Origin: Candidatus Sumerlaeia bacterium
Lineage (GTDB): Bacteria > Sumerlaeota > Sumerlaeia > SLMS01 > JAHLLQ01
Direction of reading: 5' to 3'
DNA: 43,675 nucleotides
NCBI GenBank assembly: GCA_028284075.1
Contig: JANQSL010000238.1
Coordinates: 1-43,675 of the forward strand
The translations under genes and the position numbers were made by a program. Positions 35,511 through 43,673 of the stretch are shown one piece after another (the stretch's first letter is position 1; every line of letters starts with the position of its first letter). The notes under the pieces were generated by a model. It was given only the letters and a program-made list of their open reading frames with translations, searched no databases and was not told the origin of the DNA.

Positions 35511-35822
35511 GTCGAACCCATAGAGCGAGTTTCCAATGTTCACTTTTGACGCCCCTGCTCCATCAACAAGTGCGCTAACGCAAAAGCGGCGAACATTCGA
35601 ATGTACAGGGTCAGCGGATTGATGATCCGAGGACTGACTCACTCTCTACATCTCTCCAGCTAAAGATCATGCCTCAAACAATTGCTCGTAAAACTCTGGA
35701 GACTACCACCGTCAGTCGTCGGTTCTCGGAAAGAGAAAAAAGAGGATCTGGGAAGCGTGGACATCAGAGTGCTGGCTAGCTAGTTTTCTGCCCCTGTATC
35801 TCTCGCGAATCATACGGATACT
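35511..35822. other. gene-free region with a 12-base palindrome
   Basis: No gene is visible. ACATTCGAATGT at 35593-35604 is a perfect palindrome. The region may contain degraded mobile-element sequence continuing from the IS remnant. Confidence 0.4.
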
Positions 35823-36170
35823 TCAGGCGGTTGCAGCGAGCGAGGCTACTGCGGCCGCCAGTTTCACAGCTTCTTTGACCAGATTCAAGAATGCGACGAT
35901 GTCCTTGAGCTTTTTCGTAGAGCTCTTCACCTGCTTCGTTGTATCTTTAAGTTCCTTGCGAATTGATTGAACGGTCGCTGAGTTGTCGGCGAGAGTTCTT
36001 GCTTGAGCCTGCCAGAAAGCATCCCGAGCGGCGGAATAGAGATTCAGGAACTCCTTCTTCTGGGCCTCGGTTTGGCACTTACCGTGGATTTTCGAGAAGT
36101 TCCTCTCCAGATGCAGGTAGAGATCTCCGATTTCTTTCTTGATCTGATCGCTGGGTGACGCTGTAGGCAT
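35823..36170 (-). CDS. small helical protein, partner of the adjacent lipoprotein
   Basis: The 115-residue protein is helical throughout. Residues 1-60 are charged, about 65-90 form a lysine-rich heptad-like segment (KELKDTTKQVKSSTKKLKDI) likely to be coiled coil, and the last 25 residues are an alanine-rich hydrophobic helix (FLNLVKEAVKLAAAVASLAATA) that could insert in a membrane. There is no N-terminal signal. The start is ATG at 36170 with AGAGGT upstream, 11 bases after the stop of the lipoprotein gene, so the two form an operon. I do not recognise the family. Confidence 0.7.
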   Translation of the reverse strand: MPTASPSDQIKKEIGDLYLHLERNFSKIHGKCQTEAQKKEFLNLYSAARDAFWQAQARTLADNSATVQSIRKELKDTTKQVKSSTKKLKDIVAFLNLVKEAVKLAAAVASLAATA

Positions 36171-36181
36171 GGGGGATACCT

Positions 36182-37183
36182 CTACTGTTGTTGTTCAGGT
36201 GGGTTGATCGTTGTGAGCAGGGCCGTCAGTTGTCGAGTAACCAGTTGGAGTTGCTGGAGGTCTGCGGCTATCGTTTCAAACGAAATGTCCCGTCCTTTCT
36301 CAAGGTTCACATGCTGGGTATGGAGGTTCTGAATACTTCTCATAACCGTCGAGAAAGTCTTCGCATTCAGCCTCTTGATTTCATCAGCATGATACTCCAA
36401 GCGTTTATCGACGGCAGCGTTAAAACTGACGCGATCATTGGCTGACAGTTTCGCGAGTTGGGCCGGATACTGATCAACCGCGATAGCTTCCATTCCAAAC
36501 TGCTCGGAATACGACCTCAACATCCCATGTGGTATACTAAAGCCGAGGTCTTTGAGGGTTTTGGCGACGGCCAGTCGACTTTCGACAGCTGCACTGGAAA
36601 CTGCTGCATAGCTATCATTCTCCTCCTCATGAAGTTGTCCTATCCGATACAAGGTTGGACGTATCTGTTCGCTGGCGTCGCAAAGGAGCTCCTCCTGATA
36701 GTATCCCGCGATCCAGCCGAGCGTAGTACCTGCGATAGCTCCAACGGCCCCACTTATCGGACCGTACTTTGTATCATAATCAGGATTTACGGTTCTTCCG
36801 TAGGTGTCCACCGCGGCCTGAAGATCAGTGACAGCGCCGGTCACTTCTCCTCGTGCATCGTACGCCCCTAAGGCTGCGAATTGAACATAATATTGCTGCA
36901 ACTCCTTGTACATCTGGATTCTGGCCCGAAGCGACTCCTGGTAGGAAGCAATGTCGTCCCTTGCCTGGTCAGTGAGTGCAGGTCTGCCGGTCAAAGGAAC
37001 AAGGATTTCCTGCGATTCCAGGTAGCCATTTATGTCCGCGTTTAGCGTTTCCAGGGCCTCATTTCCTGATCCCGAGACCTGCTGACCTTTCGCCGCCAGC
37101 TGAGCTGCTTGCGTTCTGTCAAGCCTTGCGCAGCCAGCATAGAATACAATCGTGCAAACCAGAAACAGAAACCTGAGCTTCAT
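36182..37183 (-). CDS. lipoprotein of unknown function
   Basis: From the ATG at 37183, behind an AGGGT, the product is 333 residues with a lipoprotein signal: FLFLVCTIVFYAGC, lipobox YAGC, lipidated cysteine near residue 18. After the signal it is helical with long amphipathic stretches (ARDDIASYQESLRARIQMYKELQQYYVQF), a glycine-rich hydrophobic patch (GPISGAVGAIAGTTLGWIAG) near 150 and a C-terminal helix rich in Gln and Leu. The hydrophobic glycine patch could enter a membrane. A TTG at 37201 is a weaker alternative start. It is divergent from the lipase gene, so both may share the 218-base promoter region. Confidence 0.72.
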   Translation of the reverse strand: MKLRFLFLVCTIVFYAGCARLDRTQAAQLAAKGQQVSGSGNEALETLNADINGYLESQEILVPLTGRPALTDQARDDIASYQESLRARIQMYKELQQYYVQFAALGAYDARGEVTGAVTDLQAAVDTYGRTVNPDYDTKYGPISGAVGAIAGTTLGWIAGYYQEELLCDASEQIRPTLYRIGQLHEEENDSYAAVSSAAVESRLAVAKTLKDLGFSIPHGMLRSYSEQFGMEAIAVDQYPAQLAKLSANDRVSFNAAVDKRLEYHADEIKRLNAKTFSTVMRSIQNLHTQHVNLEKGRDISFETIAADLQQLQLVTRQLTALLTTINPPEQQQ

Positions 37184-37322
37184 AGCCGAGCACCCTGACA
37201 AAGCAATAAAATGGTATGGGCCAATAACTCATGCCCACACATGAAAACGTTATATTATGACATTGGAATTTGATATCTGATTGGCAAGAGGTGTCAAGGG
37301 AAAGATGTGAATTCGAGTACGG

Positions 37323-37350
37323 TTGACATCACGATATCAGGATGTATCTG
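37323..37350 (+). promoter_or_regulatory. possible promoter of the lipase-protease unit
   Basis: A perfect TTGACA -35 at 37323-37328 is followed after 16 bases by TATCTG at 37345-37350, only a partial -10. The lipase ATG is 51 bases further on, with AAGGTGAG just ahead of it. Confidence 0.35.
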
Positions 37351-37401
37351 TGGATTGCTGAGGCGCTTCTGGTCAGAGTTCAGGCATCAAGGTGAGTTGC
37401 C

Positions 37402-38766
37402 ATGCAGATTCTTGTATTTGCCCCCGGTATCATGGGCTCCGTTTTGCAAAGTGACGTGGGGCGCGTCTGGCCACCTACAACACTTGAGGCGATCGTTGGC
37501 TACAAGCGCATCAACGAACTCATGGGCGATGATCTGCGGGCTACCGATCTCATCCTGCGTGTCGGTCCGCTTGGCTTCTACGATAGCCTCGTTGATGATA
37601 TCCGTGCATGTGGCTATGCCACCGGCAGTGATGAGAAGAAGTTCATCCCGTTTCCTTATGATTGGCGACGCTCCAACGTCGAGACGGCACAAAGACTTGC
37701 CGATACTTTGGATCGCGAACTGGCAACGATCGCCGCCAATGTAAGTATCACCTTCCTTGGTCATTCCATGGGTGGCTTGGTAATGCGCTACGTTCTCGAG
37801 TCAGGGACGTTCAGCGACCGCTCGTGGTTTCCGAGCGTGGAACGGCTCATCACGCTCGGGACTCCGCAAAGGGGGGCGCCAATCGCTCTCTATCGCCTTA
37901 CAGGCAGGGACAAGGTCGTGGGCCTTTCTGGCAGAGATGTTCGTCGGCTTGCCAACGACTCTCGTTTCTCGTCGACCTACGAACTTGTTGCGCCAAACAC
38001 AACGGCGCTGACACTGAAACGACCACTCCGCGGATTCAGTCCTTCCGCTATGGATCCATTTGATCCTGCGATTGAGGAGAGTCTCAGACTCAGCTCCCAG
38101 AATATCGCAAAAGCCAGGCGGTTCTGGTCGGGGTTGGGGCTTGATCGAAGACCCGATGGCATCGACTACTTGTTTGTGGTGGGATCAGAGATGAAGACCC
38201 AGGTTCGAAACGAGTGGTCCGGAACTCCGCATGATCCCGAGCCCATTGAGCGCAAGTCCTCCGGGGATGGAACTGTTCCGATTGCTTCTGCAATAAGCCC
38301 CGAGATCCCGCACATTTTCTCCCGGAAGAAACACCAGACAATCTTTGCTGATCGGGCCGTGCGCGAGTACCTTTATATCGTGCTAGGTGCAGATCCTGAC
38401 GTGCGCCCTCAGGCAGCAGAGGACACTGTGGTAGGGGCTGAAGAGGCCGTTGGGTTGAGTGTGAACCAGGATGTTTATGACCCGGGAGAGGAGATCGAAG
38501 TTGTTGTCTCCTTCAACAAAGACATGGATAACCCGCGAGAGAGCTTTGAGTTGGTAAGGTTGGATCCCGAGACAGAAGATGCTGATCCGGAAACTGACCC
38601 TCGTGACATCTCTCTGGCTCTCACCGGTGTGAGCGTCAGCGTCTTCAAGTTCTCGATTACCGAGATCCTCGAGCCGGGACTGTATCAGCTGCGTAGTCTC
38701 AGGGAAGTTGATGATCCTGCCCCGACTGTCTTCTATGTGAGAAAGGTGCCAGATGACGCTTCCTAA
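37402..38766 (+). CDS. LCAT/PDAT-like lipase (phospholipase or acyltransferase)
   Basis: The 454-residue protein has an alpha/beta hydrolase core of the lecithin:cholesterol acyltransferase type: N-terminal VFAPGIMGSVL, the PYDWR motif at 85-89, nucleophile elbow GHSMGG (S122), acid in SSGDGTVP (D289) and base in the KKHQT segment (H311). Residues about 340-454 form a C-terminal beta-rich extension (GLSVNQDVYDPGEEIEVVVSF, typical of an Ig-like domain). No signal peptide is seen, so it is probably cytoplasmic and could attack membrane lipids from inside. The start has AAGGTGAG five bases away. The last 14 bases overlap the protease gene, which starts at ATG 38753. Confidence 0.85.
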   Translation: MQILVFAPGIMGSVLQSDVGRVWPPTTLEAIVGYKRINELMGDDLRATDLILRVGPLGFYDSLVDDIRACGYATGSDEKKFIPFPYDWRRSNVETAQRLADTLDRELATIAANVSITFLGHSMGGLVMRYVLESGTFSDRSWFPSVERLITLGTPQRGAPIALYRLTGRDKVVGLSGRDVRRLANDSRFSSTYELVAPNTTALTLKRPLRGFSPSAMDPFDPAIEESLRLSSQNIAKARRFWSGLGLDRRPDGIDYLFVVGSEMKTQVRNEWSGTPHDPEPIERKSSGDGTVPIASAISPEIPHIFSRKKHQTIFADRAVREYLYIVLGADPDVRPQAAEDTVVGAEEAVGLSVNQDVYDPGEEIEVVVSFNKDMDNPRESFELVRLDPETEDADPETDPRDISLALTGVSVSVFKFSITEILEPGLYQLRSLREVDDPAPTVFYVRKVPDDAS

Positions 38767-39853
38767 GGTTCGACTGGCCATTCTGACATGGGCGCGACGG
38801 AACGGTATCTTGGCAGAGAACATGCTTCTCGAAGATGACGGCGATGTCGCGATGGTGCCTTTTGATGCCGAGGCTGTGGAGTACTTTCGAACGCGGAAGA
38901 TCGTACGCGTCGAGGCGGACGATTCAAAGAAACGCATCACGATCTTCTCACGACGTCCCATCGCTTTGGCGAAAAAGAAGAATCTCGAAAAGGACTTCGC
39001 CGAGTACTACGCGGTGCAGCGCTATCGCCTTGTCGTCGACTCATCGAAGCCATTCAAGGTGGACCAGGCGGTACAGGCCTACGGACGTTTCGACCCTGTT
39101 CGGTATCACAAGAATACCCTGTGCTGTGGCTCTTCGATCGGATTGGGCAATCTGCGTAATGCCGGAACTCTTACAGCGCTTGTAAGAGACTCCCATGGAG
39201 AACTCTGCGGTCTGTCCTGTAACCATGTGGTGGGCGGCTGCTCGATAGCGCAGCCAGGTACGCCCATTGTTTCCCCGGGTATCCAGGATGTTAGCGTCGA
39301 GCATAACAGGGTCAAAGTCCTGGGCGATCTGATCTTGCCCGCCCACATGTCTCAGGGGCTTCCCAGTGTGACAACGACAGGGTCCAACCGTGACGTGGCA
39401 TATTTCAGTATCATCAATGAAAAGCTCGTGTCGTCGCGGCAGGGGACGGGACCCGATTCCTATGACACGCCAAGCACGTTCGCAAAAGCGAAGGTTGATA
39501 TGCCTGTGAAGAAGTGGGGGCGTTCAACCAGCTTGACACATGGTATAATCAGTCATGTGGGAACCTCTCGCCCCGAACCCATCGAGTACAACATCACCTG
39601 CTACTATGGGCCAATGAACTCACAAGTCTTCAAAGGCACCGTGTACTACGACGAGGTGTACGAGATATCCCCCGTGGGTAAGCCGTTCTCGCTGGGTGGA
39701 GATTCTGGAGCACTTGTTGTCACCGATGATCCGAAGAAGCCGAAGATCGTAGGAATCGTAATTGCTGGTGAGAGGACGCAGAGTCTTGTGCTTCCCCTGA
39801 AGCCGGCGCTGGCCGAGTTGAATCTGGGGATTGTGTCGGGGCACAACTTCTAA
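38753..39853 (+). CDS. trypsin-like serine protease (S1 family, Nal1-like)
   Basis: The 366-residue protein carries a chymotrypsin-fold triad: H158 in GLSCNHVVGG, D214 in NRDVAYFSI and S318 in LGGDSGALVV. The GDSGG of classical trypsins reads GDSGA, so the last glycine is replaced. The first ~125 residues are an unrecognised N-terminal domain. There is no signal peptide, unusual for S1 proteases and typical of intracellular ones. The motif CNHVV followed by QPG matches the Nal1-like group. The start at 38753 overlaps the lipase 3' end by 14 bases with GAAAGG just upstream inside the lipase gene, so the two are made together. Confidence 0.85.
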   Translation: MTLPKVRLAILTWARRNGILAENMLLEDDGDVAMVPFDAEAVEYFRTRKIVRVEADDSKKRITIFSRRPIALAKKKNLEKDFAEYYAVQRYRLVVDSSKPFKVDQAVQAYGRFDPVRYHKNTLCCGSSIGLGNLRNAGTLTALVRDSHGELCGLSCNHVVGGCSIAQPGTPIVSPGIQDVSVEHNRVKVLGDLILPAHMSQGLPSVTTTGSNRDVAYFSIINEKLVSSRQGTGPDSYDTPSTFAKAKVDMPVKKWGRSTSLTHGIISHVGTSRPEPIEYNITCYYGPMNSQVFKGTVYYDEVYEISPVGKPFSLGGDSGALVVTDDPKKPKIVGIVIAGERTQSLVLPLKPALAELNLGIVSGHNF

Positions 39854-39904
39854 CGGCCACAGGATCTTGCCAAATCCTTCACGCCACGAACAGGAGACTC
39901 TCAG

Positions 39905-40072
39905 ATGAACATGGATCATGAAACGAAAGATAAGCTCCAAAAAGCCTTCGAAAGAAGCGGGGTGAGTAACCATGGAAGACAGTCTGTTTCCGGGATGCTG
40001 TTCCTCTTCGAGCTATTCAGGAGAGGCCAGGGCGATGCTGGCGCCAGAGATTGTAGATCTTCCATCCAGTGA
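39905..40072 (+). CDS. possible 55-aa protein, or start of the decayed NTPase gene
   Basis: The ATG at 39905 is preceded by CAGGAG at the best distance, 51 bases after the protease stop. The frame gives 55 residues (MNMDHETKDKLQKAFERSGV and so on) and ends at 40072. The same region can be read as the first exon-like piece of the frameshifted NTPase gene, continuing in other frames. If intact, it would be a short, mostly helical, charged protein. Confidence 0.4.
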   Translation: MNMDHETKDKLQKAFERSGVSNHGRQSVSGMLFLFELFRRGQGDAGARDCRSSIQ

Positions 40073-40685
40073 CCTACACGACAACAGAAAGAAGCAGTCA
40101 GGAGCATGCGATCTGCCTTCGTCGCAGACGTGAAACGGTTCGAACGTATCGGCAGATGGTGAAGTCAGCAGATGTGGCGAACCCAGAGATTTCGAAGATT
40201 GTTTTCGTGGGTTGCCTGCTCTTGGAAAGACAGCACTTGCTACAGGCTTGTCAGGGATATGTATCGCCACACTTTGGATCCATCCCCTCCTGTCCCATAC
40301 AGCATAATGTCGATCCCTGAAGGTCAATCAAGACTCTCTATAGCACTGGAGACTCCAAGAGAGCACTCATCGTCGTCCGCGTTCATCCCACTCCTGAAGG
40401 AGATAAATCCACCCGTAGTCTTGATAGCGATTAATTTGCAAAGTGGCGCTCCACTTCGCGAGTTCGACTTGAACTGAAGAAACAGTCTTCACTGGACCAG
40501 ACGGTTTTCTCGGAATAGGTGACTATACTCTTCCGACGAAGTCTTGCTCTTTTAAGATGATCAACGCCGACGGCGGCAGATCTGCAGCTTCCGACAAATT
40601 GATCAGGCACAGTGTCTTCGCTCAGGGTAATGGCAAACAAAAGATTCCTTGCAGCCACAGGTTCCTCCGTCTCGCTTTTACATGA
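39905..40685 (+). pseudogene. decayed P-loop NTPase (GTPase-like) gene
   Basis: Three frames must be joined to read it. One frame gives NPEISKIVFVG, ending where a second gives GLPALGKTALATGLSG at 40209-40256, which is a P-loop (GxxxxGKT) with a hydrophobic strand ahead of it, as in Ras-like GTPases. A third frame follows with DMYRHTLDPSPPVPYSIM and, after another shift near 40470, EETVFTGPDGFLGIGDY to a stop at 40685. At least three frameshifts disrupt the gene. No G3 or NKxD motif can be safely read. The gene follows the protease and could have been the third member of that module. Confidence 0.6.
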
Positions 40686-40815
40686 TTATTCTTGGCTCTT
40701 AGAGGGGCCGGGTTGGCGAATCGAGCTCTCTCAAGGCATGCCGCGTTCCAGTACAAAACTGAGTTCCTGAATCGAGAGTGACGTACGATTACGAGAAAGG
40801 ATAGCATTTCCCCTT

Positions 40816-42324
40816 ATGGTCCGAGATTCCTATCCAGCATCGCTTTTGAGTCATTGGCAGGTATCAGAGCAGCGTTCTCCACAAGAGATCGAATGGGATC
40901 TTATGTTGAGACCCCTCCTTTTTGGACCCATTTCCATCTTGGACAACATGTTGGTGGACAATCCGGGGTTGATGGAGGCCGTGACGAAACGGGAGTTTGC
41001 CAATCTCCTGGAACTCTATGCACGCAAGGGTTTGATTCGACTTTTGCATCGCGAGACTTACGGGCCGGACCGTCCTATTCGAAGTATAGACGATCTGTTA
41101 ATGATTTGGCTCAGTCGAAGTGATCCTAAAGCAGTCAAGACGGTGGGTCTTGTCTCCTTGGAGAATGCCCATGACTGGCAAGAAAACTCGTCCGGAACTT
41201 CCTCAATCAACCGGTTGTTGGATGGATATAGAAATCAGCAGTTACGTCAACTGATCACGGGTTTCGGAGGAAAAGCCACCAAAGATGAGCGTGTCGCAGA
41301 GTTTCGTGAGTTCATGTCAGCACATGGCCCCCCTCGGTTCCTTGAAGCCCTGCATGTCTATCAGAGGAGTTTCTTCGGAAGGAGCCCTTTGAGTCGTGAA
41401 CGTTGGAATCGTTTTCCGGAAACCATTCAATCCCGGATTCTGAGTACGTTCGGCGTTGTTGATGCTAATCGGATGATTGCAGAAGCCAACGGAAATGCCA
41501 GGGAATTGGCACAAAGCCTTCTGGAATTCAAAGGCTTTCATGCTCCCCCCCTATTTGCGGGCCTTGACTGGAAAAGAGTCGTTCGTTCCGCCGTTGAAAA
41601 CGATGATCGATCCCGGCACTTCTTTGGCTTGCTTGCACAGACGGGAGATGCGGGTTGGGGGAATCTCTATGCAAGCGCGGTAGATATACGCGATTCGGAT
41701 CCCGTGATGGCGAAGTGGGTTTCCAAATTGGTGACGCAGGCATATGTTTGTGGAATTCCTGAAGCCAACGCAGGTCGTATCATGTTGGATCATCTTGAGG
41801 ATCCCTACCTCCCCAATATTGAGGAATTCACGGACAGTTACGAGCGTGATAGAATTCTGGAGCGAATATCCATCAAAAAGGACGAGCTGATAGAAGGCGC
41901 TTTTGATATAGGTCTACTGCTTCATCGTGCCGACAGGAAAGAGGCTCGTGAAATCTTGAAACGGCGCCTGACCTTCTTGTCACAAACACTTGATCTTGAA
42001 ATGCGTGAGAGTCGCAAGGTGCCAGCCTCACTTCGCAATCTTGCAGGAATAGCAGGTCGAGGAGCGTTCAGTGTGGCTGCGCTTCATTTTGCTGACATTC
42101 AGAATCTAACCGACTCTGTTGATCCGATGTTGGGAATTCTCGGCTATTCAGCATTTGAACTCTCCGGATGGGCTGCAGAGAAAGCGATCGAGGTCGTTTA
42201 TCCGAGAGTTCCACAACTAAATGGCGTCATTGGAATCCATGATGGAAGCGTCTATAAGAGGGGTGCATGCATGATCGATACCATACGCATTGTGGAGACT
42301 TCCAGGGCCGGTGATACCAGCTAA
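40816..42324 (+). CDS. large protein of unknown function
   Basis: The 502-residue protein has no signal peptide, membrane helix or catalytic motif I can identify. It is mainly helical with many charged residues. Segments such as EFANLLELYARKGLIRLLHRE and KRRLTFLSQTLDLEMRESRK look like helical repeats or coiled coil, but no regular period is clear. AAAGGAT lies about 14 bases before the ATG. It ends 36 bases before the IS and starts about 130 bases after the NTPase remnant, so it may be cargo of the island and part of the same module as the lipase and protease. No function is assigned. Confidence 0.75.
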   Translation: MVRDSYPASLLSHWQVSEQRSPQEIEWDLMLRPLLFGPISILDNMLVDNPGLMEAVTKREFANLLELYARKGLIRLLHRETYGPDRPIRSIDDLLMIWLSRSDPKAVKTVGLVSLENAHDWQENSSGTSSINRLLDGYRNQQLRQLITGFGGKATKDERVAEFREFMSAHGPPRFLEALHVYQRSFFGRSPLSRERWNRFPETIQSRILSTFGVVDANRMIAEANGNARELAQSLLEFKGFHAPPLFAGLDWKRVVRSAVENDDRSRHFFGLLAQTGDAGWGNLYASAVDIRDSDPVMAKWVSKLVTQAYVCGIPEANAGRIMLDHLEDPYLPNIEEFTDSYERDRILERISIKKDELIEGAFDIGLLLHRADRKEAREILKRRLTFLSQTLDLEMRESRKVPASLRNLAGIAGRGAFSVAALHFADIQNLTDSVDPMLGILGYSAFELSGWAAEKAIEVVYPRVPQLNGVIGIHDGSVYKRGACMIDTIRIVETSRAGDTS

Positions 42325-42361
42325 TGAAACACGTGTAGTGAACGCCGCTATTGCGGGGACC

Positions 42362-42383
42362 CAAAATGTATGCGAAGTTTAAC
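42362..42383 (+). repeat. left terminal inverted repeat of the IS
   Basis: CAAAATGT plus GAAGTTTAAC, matching the reverse complement of the right end near 43652-43673 (CAAAATGT plus GAATTTGACA) with a gap of two bases. Confidence 0.55.
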
Positions 42384-42558
42384 CATCGCCGTAACAACCA
42401 TGATGCTCGATGATTTTGCCTCCTGTGCCGAGTTGTATTCTAGCTAAGAGTGTACTTTTGGTTTTCAATTCGTGGCAGGTATCGAGCGCCGAACGTGGAA
42501 GTCCGTAGGCTGCTCAGAGAGCAACTTTGCGGTCAGTGGGAGTTTGTCGGATTGGAAC

Positions 42559-43398
42559 TCAGGCGGCGTCGCGGTAGTAGTGTTTGATGATGCCGCCGAG
42601 TTCCTCGTGACATCCGACTTCCCCGATGGTTTGAACCTTGAAGTCCCTGTCGAGGACTTCGTTGTTCATCCCGATTCCGTTGTGCGGCCGGCGGGTGTTG
42701 TAGTGATTCACCCACGTTCGAACGATGTGGTCGAGATGGTCGAGCCCGAGGCAGACGAAGTGATTCAGACATTCCCGCTTCAACATACCGATGAAGGCCT
42801 CGCAGAAGGCGTTGGCTTTGGGCGACTTTGGCGGAATCCGGATGACGCGCGCACCTTCTCCTCTCCAGAAGTCGGCGAGCTTTTCTTTGGGATACAGCAT
42901 GTCACCGTCACGGATGAGGAATCGGGGTTCGACACCGATGTCCTCCAACCACATGGAGACGTTGCGGGACTGCTGCATGATCCACTCGTGAGTGGGGGAG
43001 AGAGTCGACGCGGAAGCATACACTCTGCGCGATCCAGGGTGAATAAACACAAGAACGTATGCCCTTGCTCGTCCGCGCCATGTCCAAACGTCCTTCATCA
43101 GAAAGTCGCAGGCAATCATGCTTTCAAGATGAGCATGAACAAACGTCCTCCAGGGAATCGGAGGACACTTCCGGACCTTCTTTGGGTCGGGGAAGATGTC
43201 CGCCCGTTTGTGTTCGCCTCCTTCCTCGCGCTGGCTGAGCCGGTTTTGCCAGGTTCGGAAGGTGACGATATGGATCAGATTTCGAACTTCGTATCCACAG
43301 GCTTCTCCAAGGAGAAGCAACTCGGCTCGTTCTTCCGGCGTGGGAACGATTCGCTCAGTGCCAAGACGTTTGCGGAGAGTCCGGATCTGAGCTTCCAT
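42559..43398 (-). CDS. rve-type (IS481/IS3-like) transposase, possibly N-terminally truncated
   Basis: The 279-residue protein has the retroviral-integrase-type DDE core: D in MIACDFLMKD, D in FLIRDGDMLYP, and E in ANAFCEAFIGMLKREC, with the conserved tail TWVNHYNTRRPHNGIG. The C-terminus ELGGIIKHYYRDAA is the same as in the decayed copy at 35.5 kb. The codons upstream of the ATG remain readable as a hydrophobic N-terminal segment (GCQARFIWNLVLSFFLPRYNA) typical of relatives, but a TAG at 43410-43408 stands between them and the ATG. So the gene may be broken by a nonsense mutation, or the shorter start may be the natural one. Confidence 0.85.
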   Translation of the reverse strand: MEAQIRTLRKRLGTERIVPTPEERAELLLLGEACGYEVRNLIHIVTFRTWQNRLSQREEGGEHKRADIFPDPKKVRKCPPIPWRTFVHAHLESMIACDFLMKDVWTWRGRARAYVLVFIHPGSRRVYASASTLSPTHEWIMQQSRNVSMWLEDIGVEPRFLIRDGDMLYPKEKLADFWRGEGARVIRIPPKSPKANAFCEAFIGMLKRECLNHFVCLGLDHLDHIVRTWVNHYNTRRPHNGIGMNNEVLDRDFKVQTIGEVGCHEELGGIIKHYYRDAA

Positions 43399-43651
43399 GA
43401 ACTGAAGCTATGCGTTGTACCTGGGCAGAAAGAACGAGAGGACCAGGTTCCAGATGAAGCGCGCCTGACAACCAGGCAGGTGCGCTACGGCGTTTTGAGT
43501 TGTAATGGCTCGACTCCCGGGATATTCTCCAAGTGTGGAAAAGGAGGGATGCGTATATTTTGAGACCCCTTGTTTCGAGGGCGGAAGCGTCCCGGATTCC
43601 GACCGAAAGGAGCGAGTGCCAAATGTGACCTGAGCGTGCCCTCAGCATGCA

Positions 43652-43673
43652 TTGTCAAATTCTGACATTTTGC
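43652..43673 (-). repeat. right terminal inverted repeat of the IS
   Basis: TGTCAAATTC followed by ACATTTTG at 43665-43672 is the reverse complement counterpart of the left end. The window stops three bases beyond. Confidence 0.55.

Noticed and set aside
42472..43563. Plus-strand open frame of 363 residues opposite the transposase
   Set aside because: Antisense to a well-supported rve transposase.
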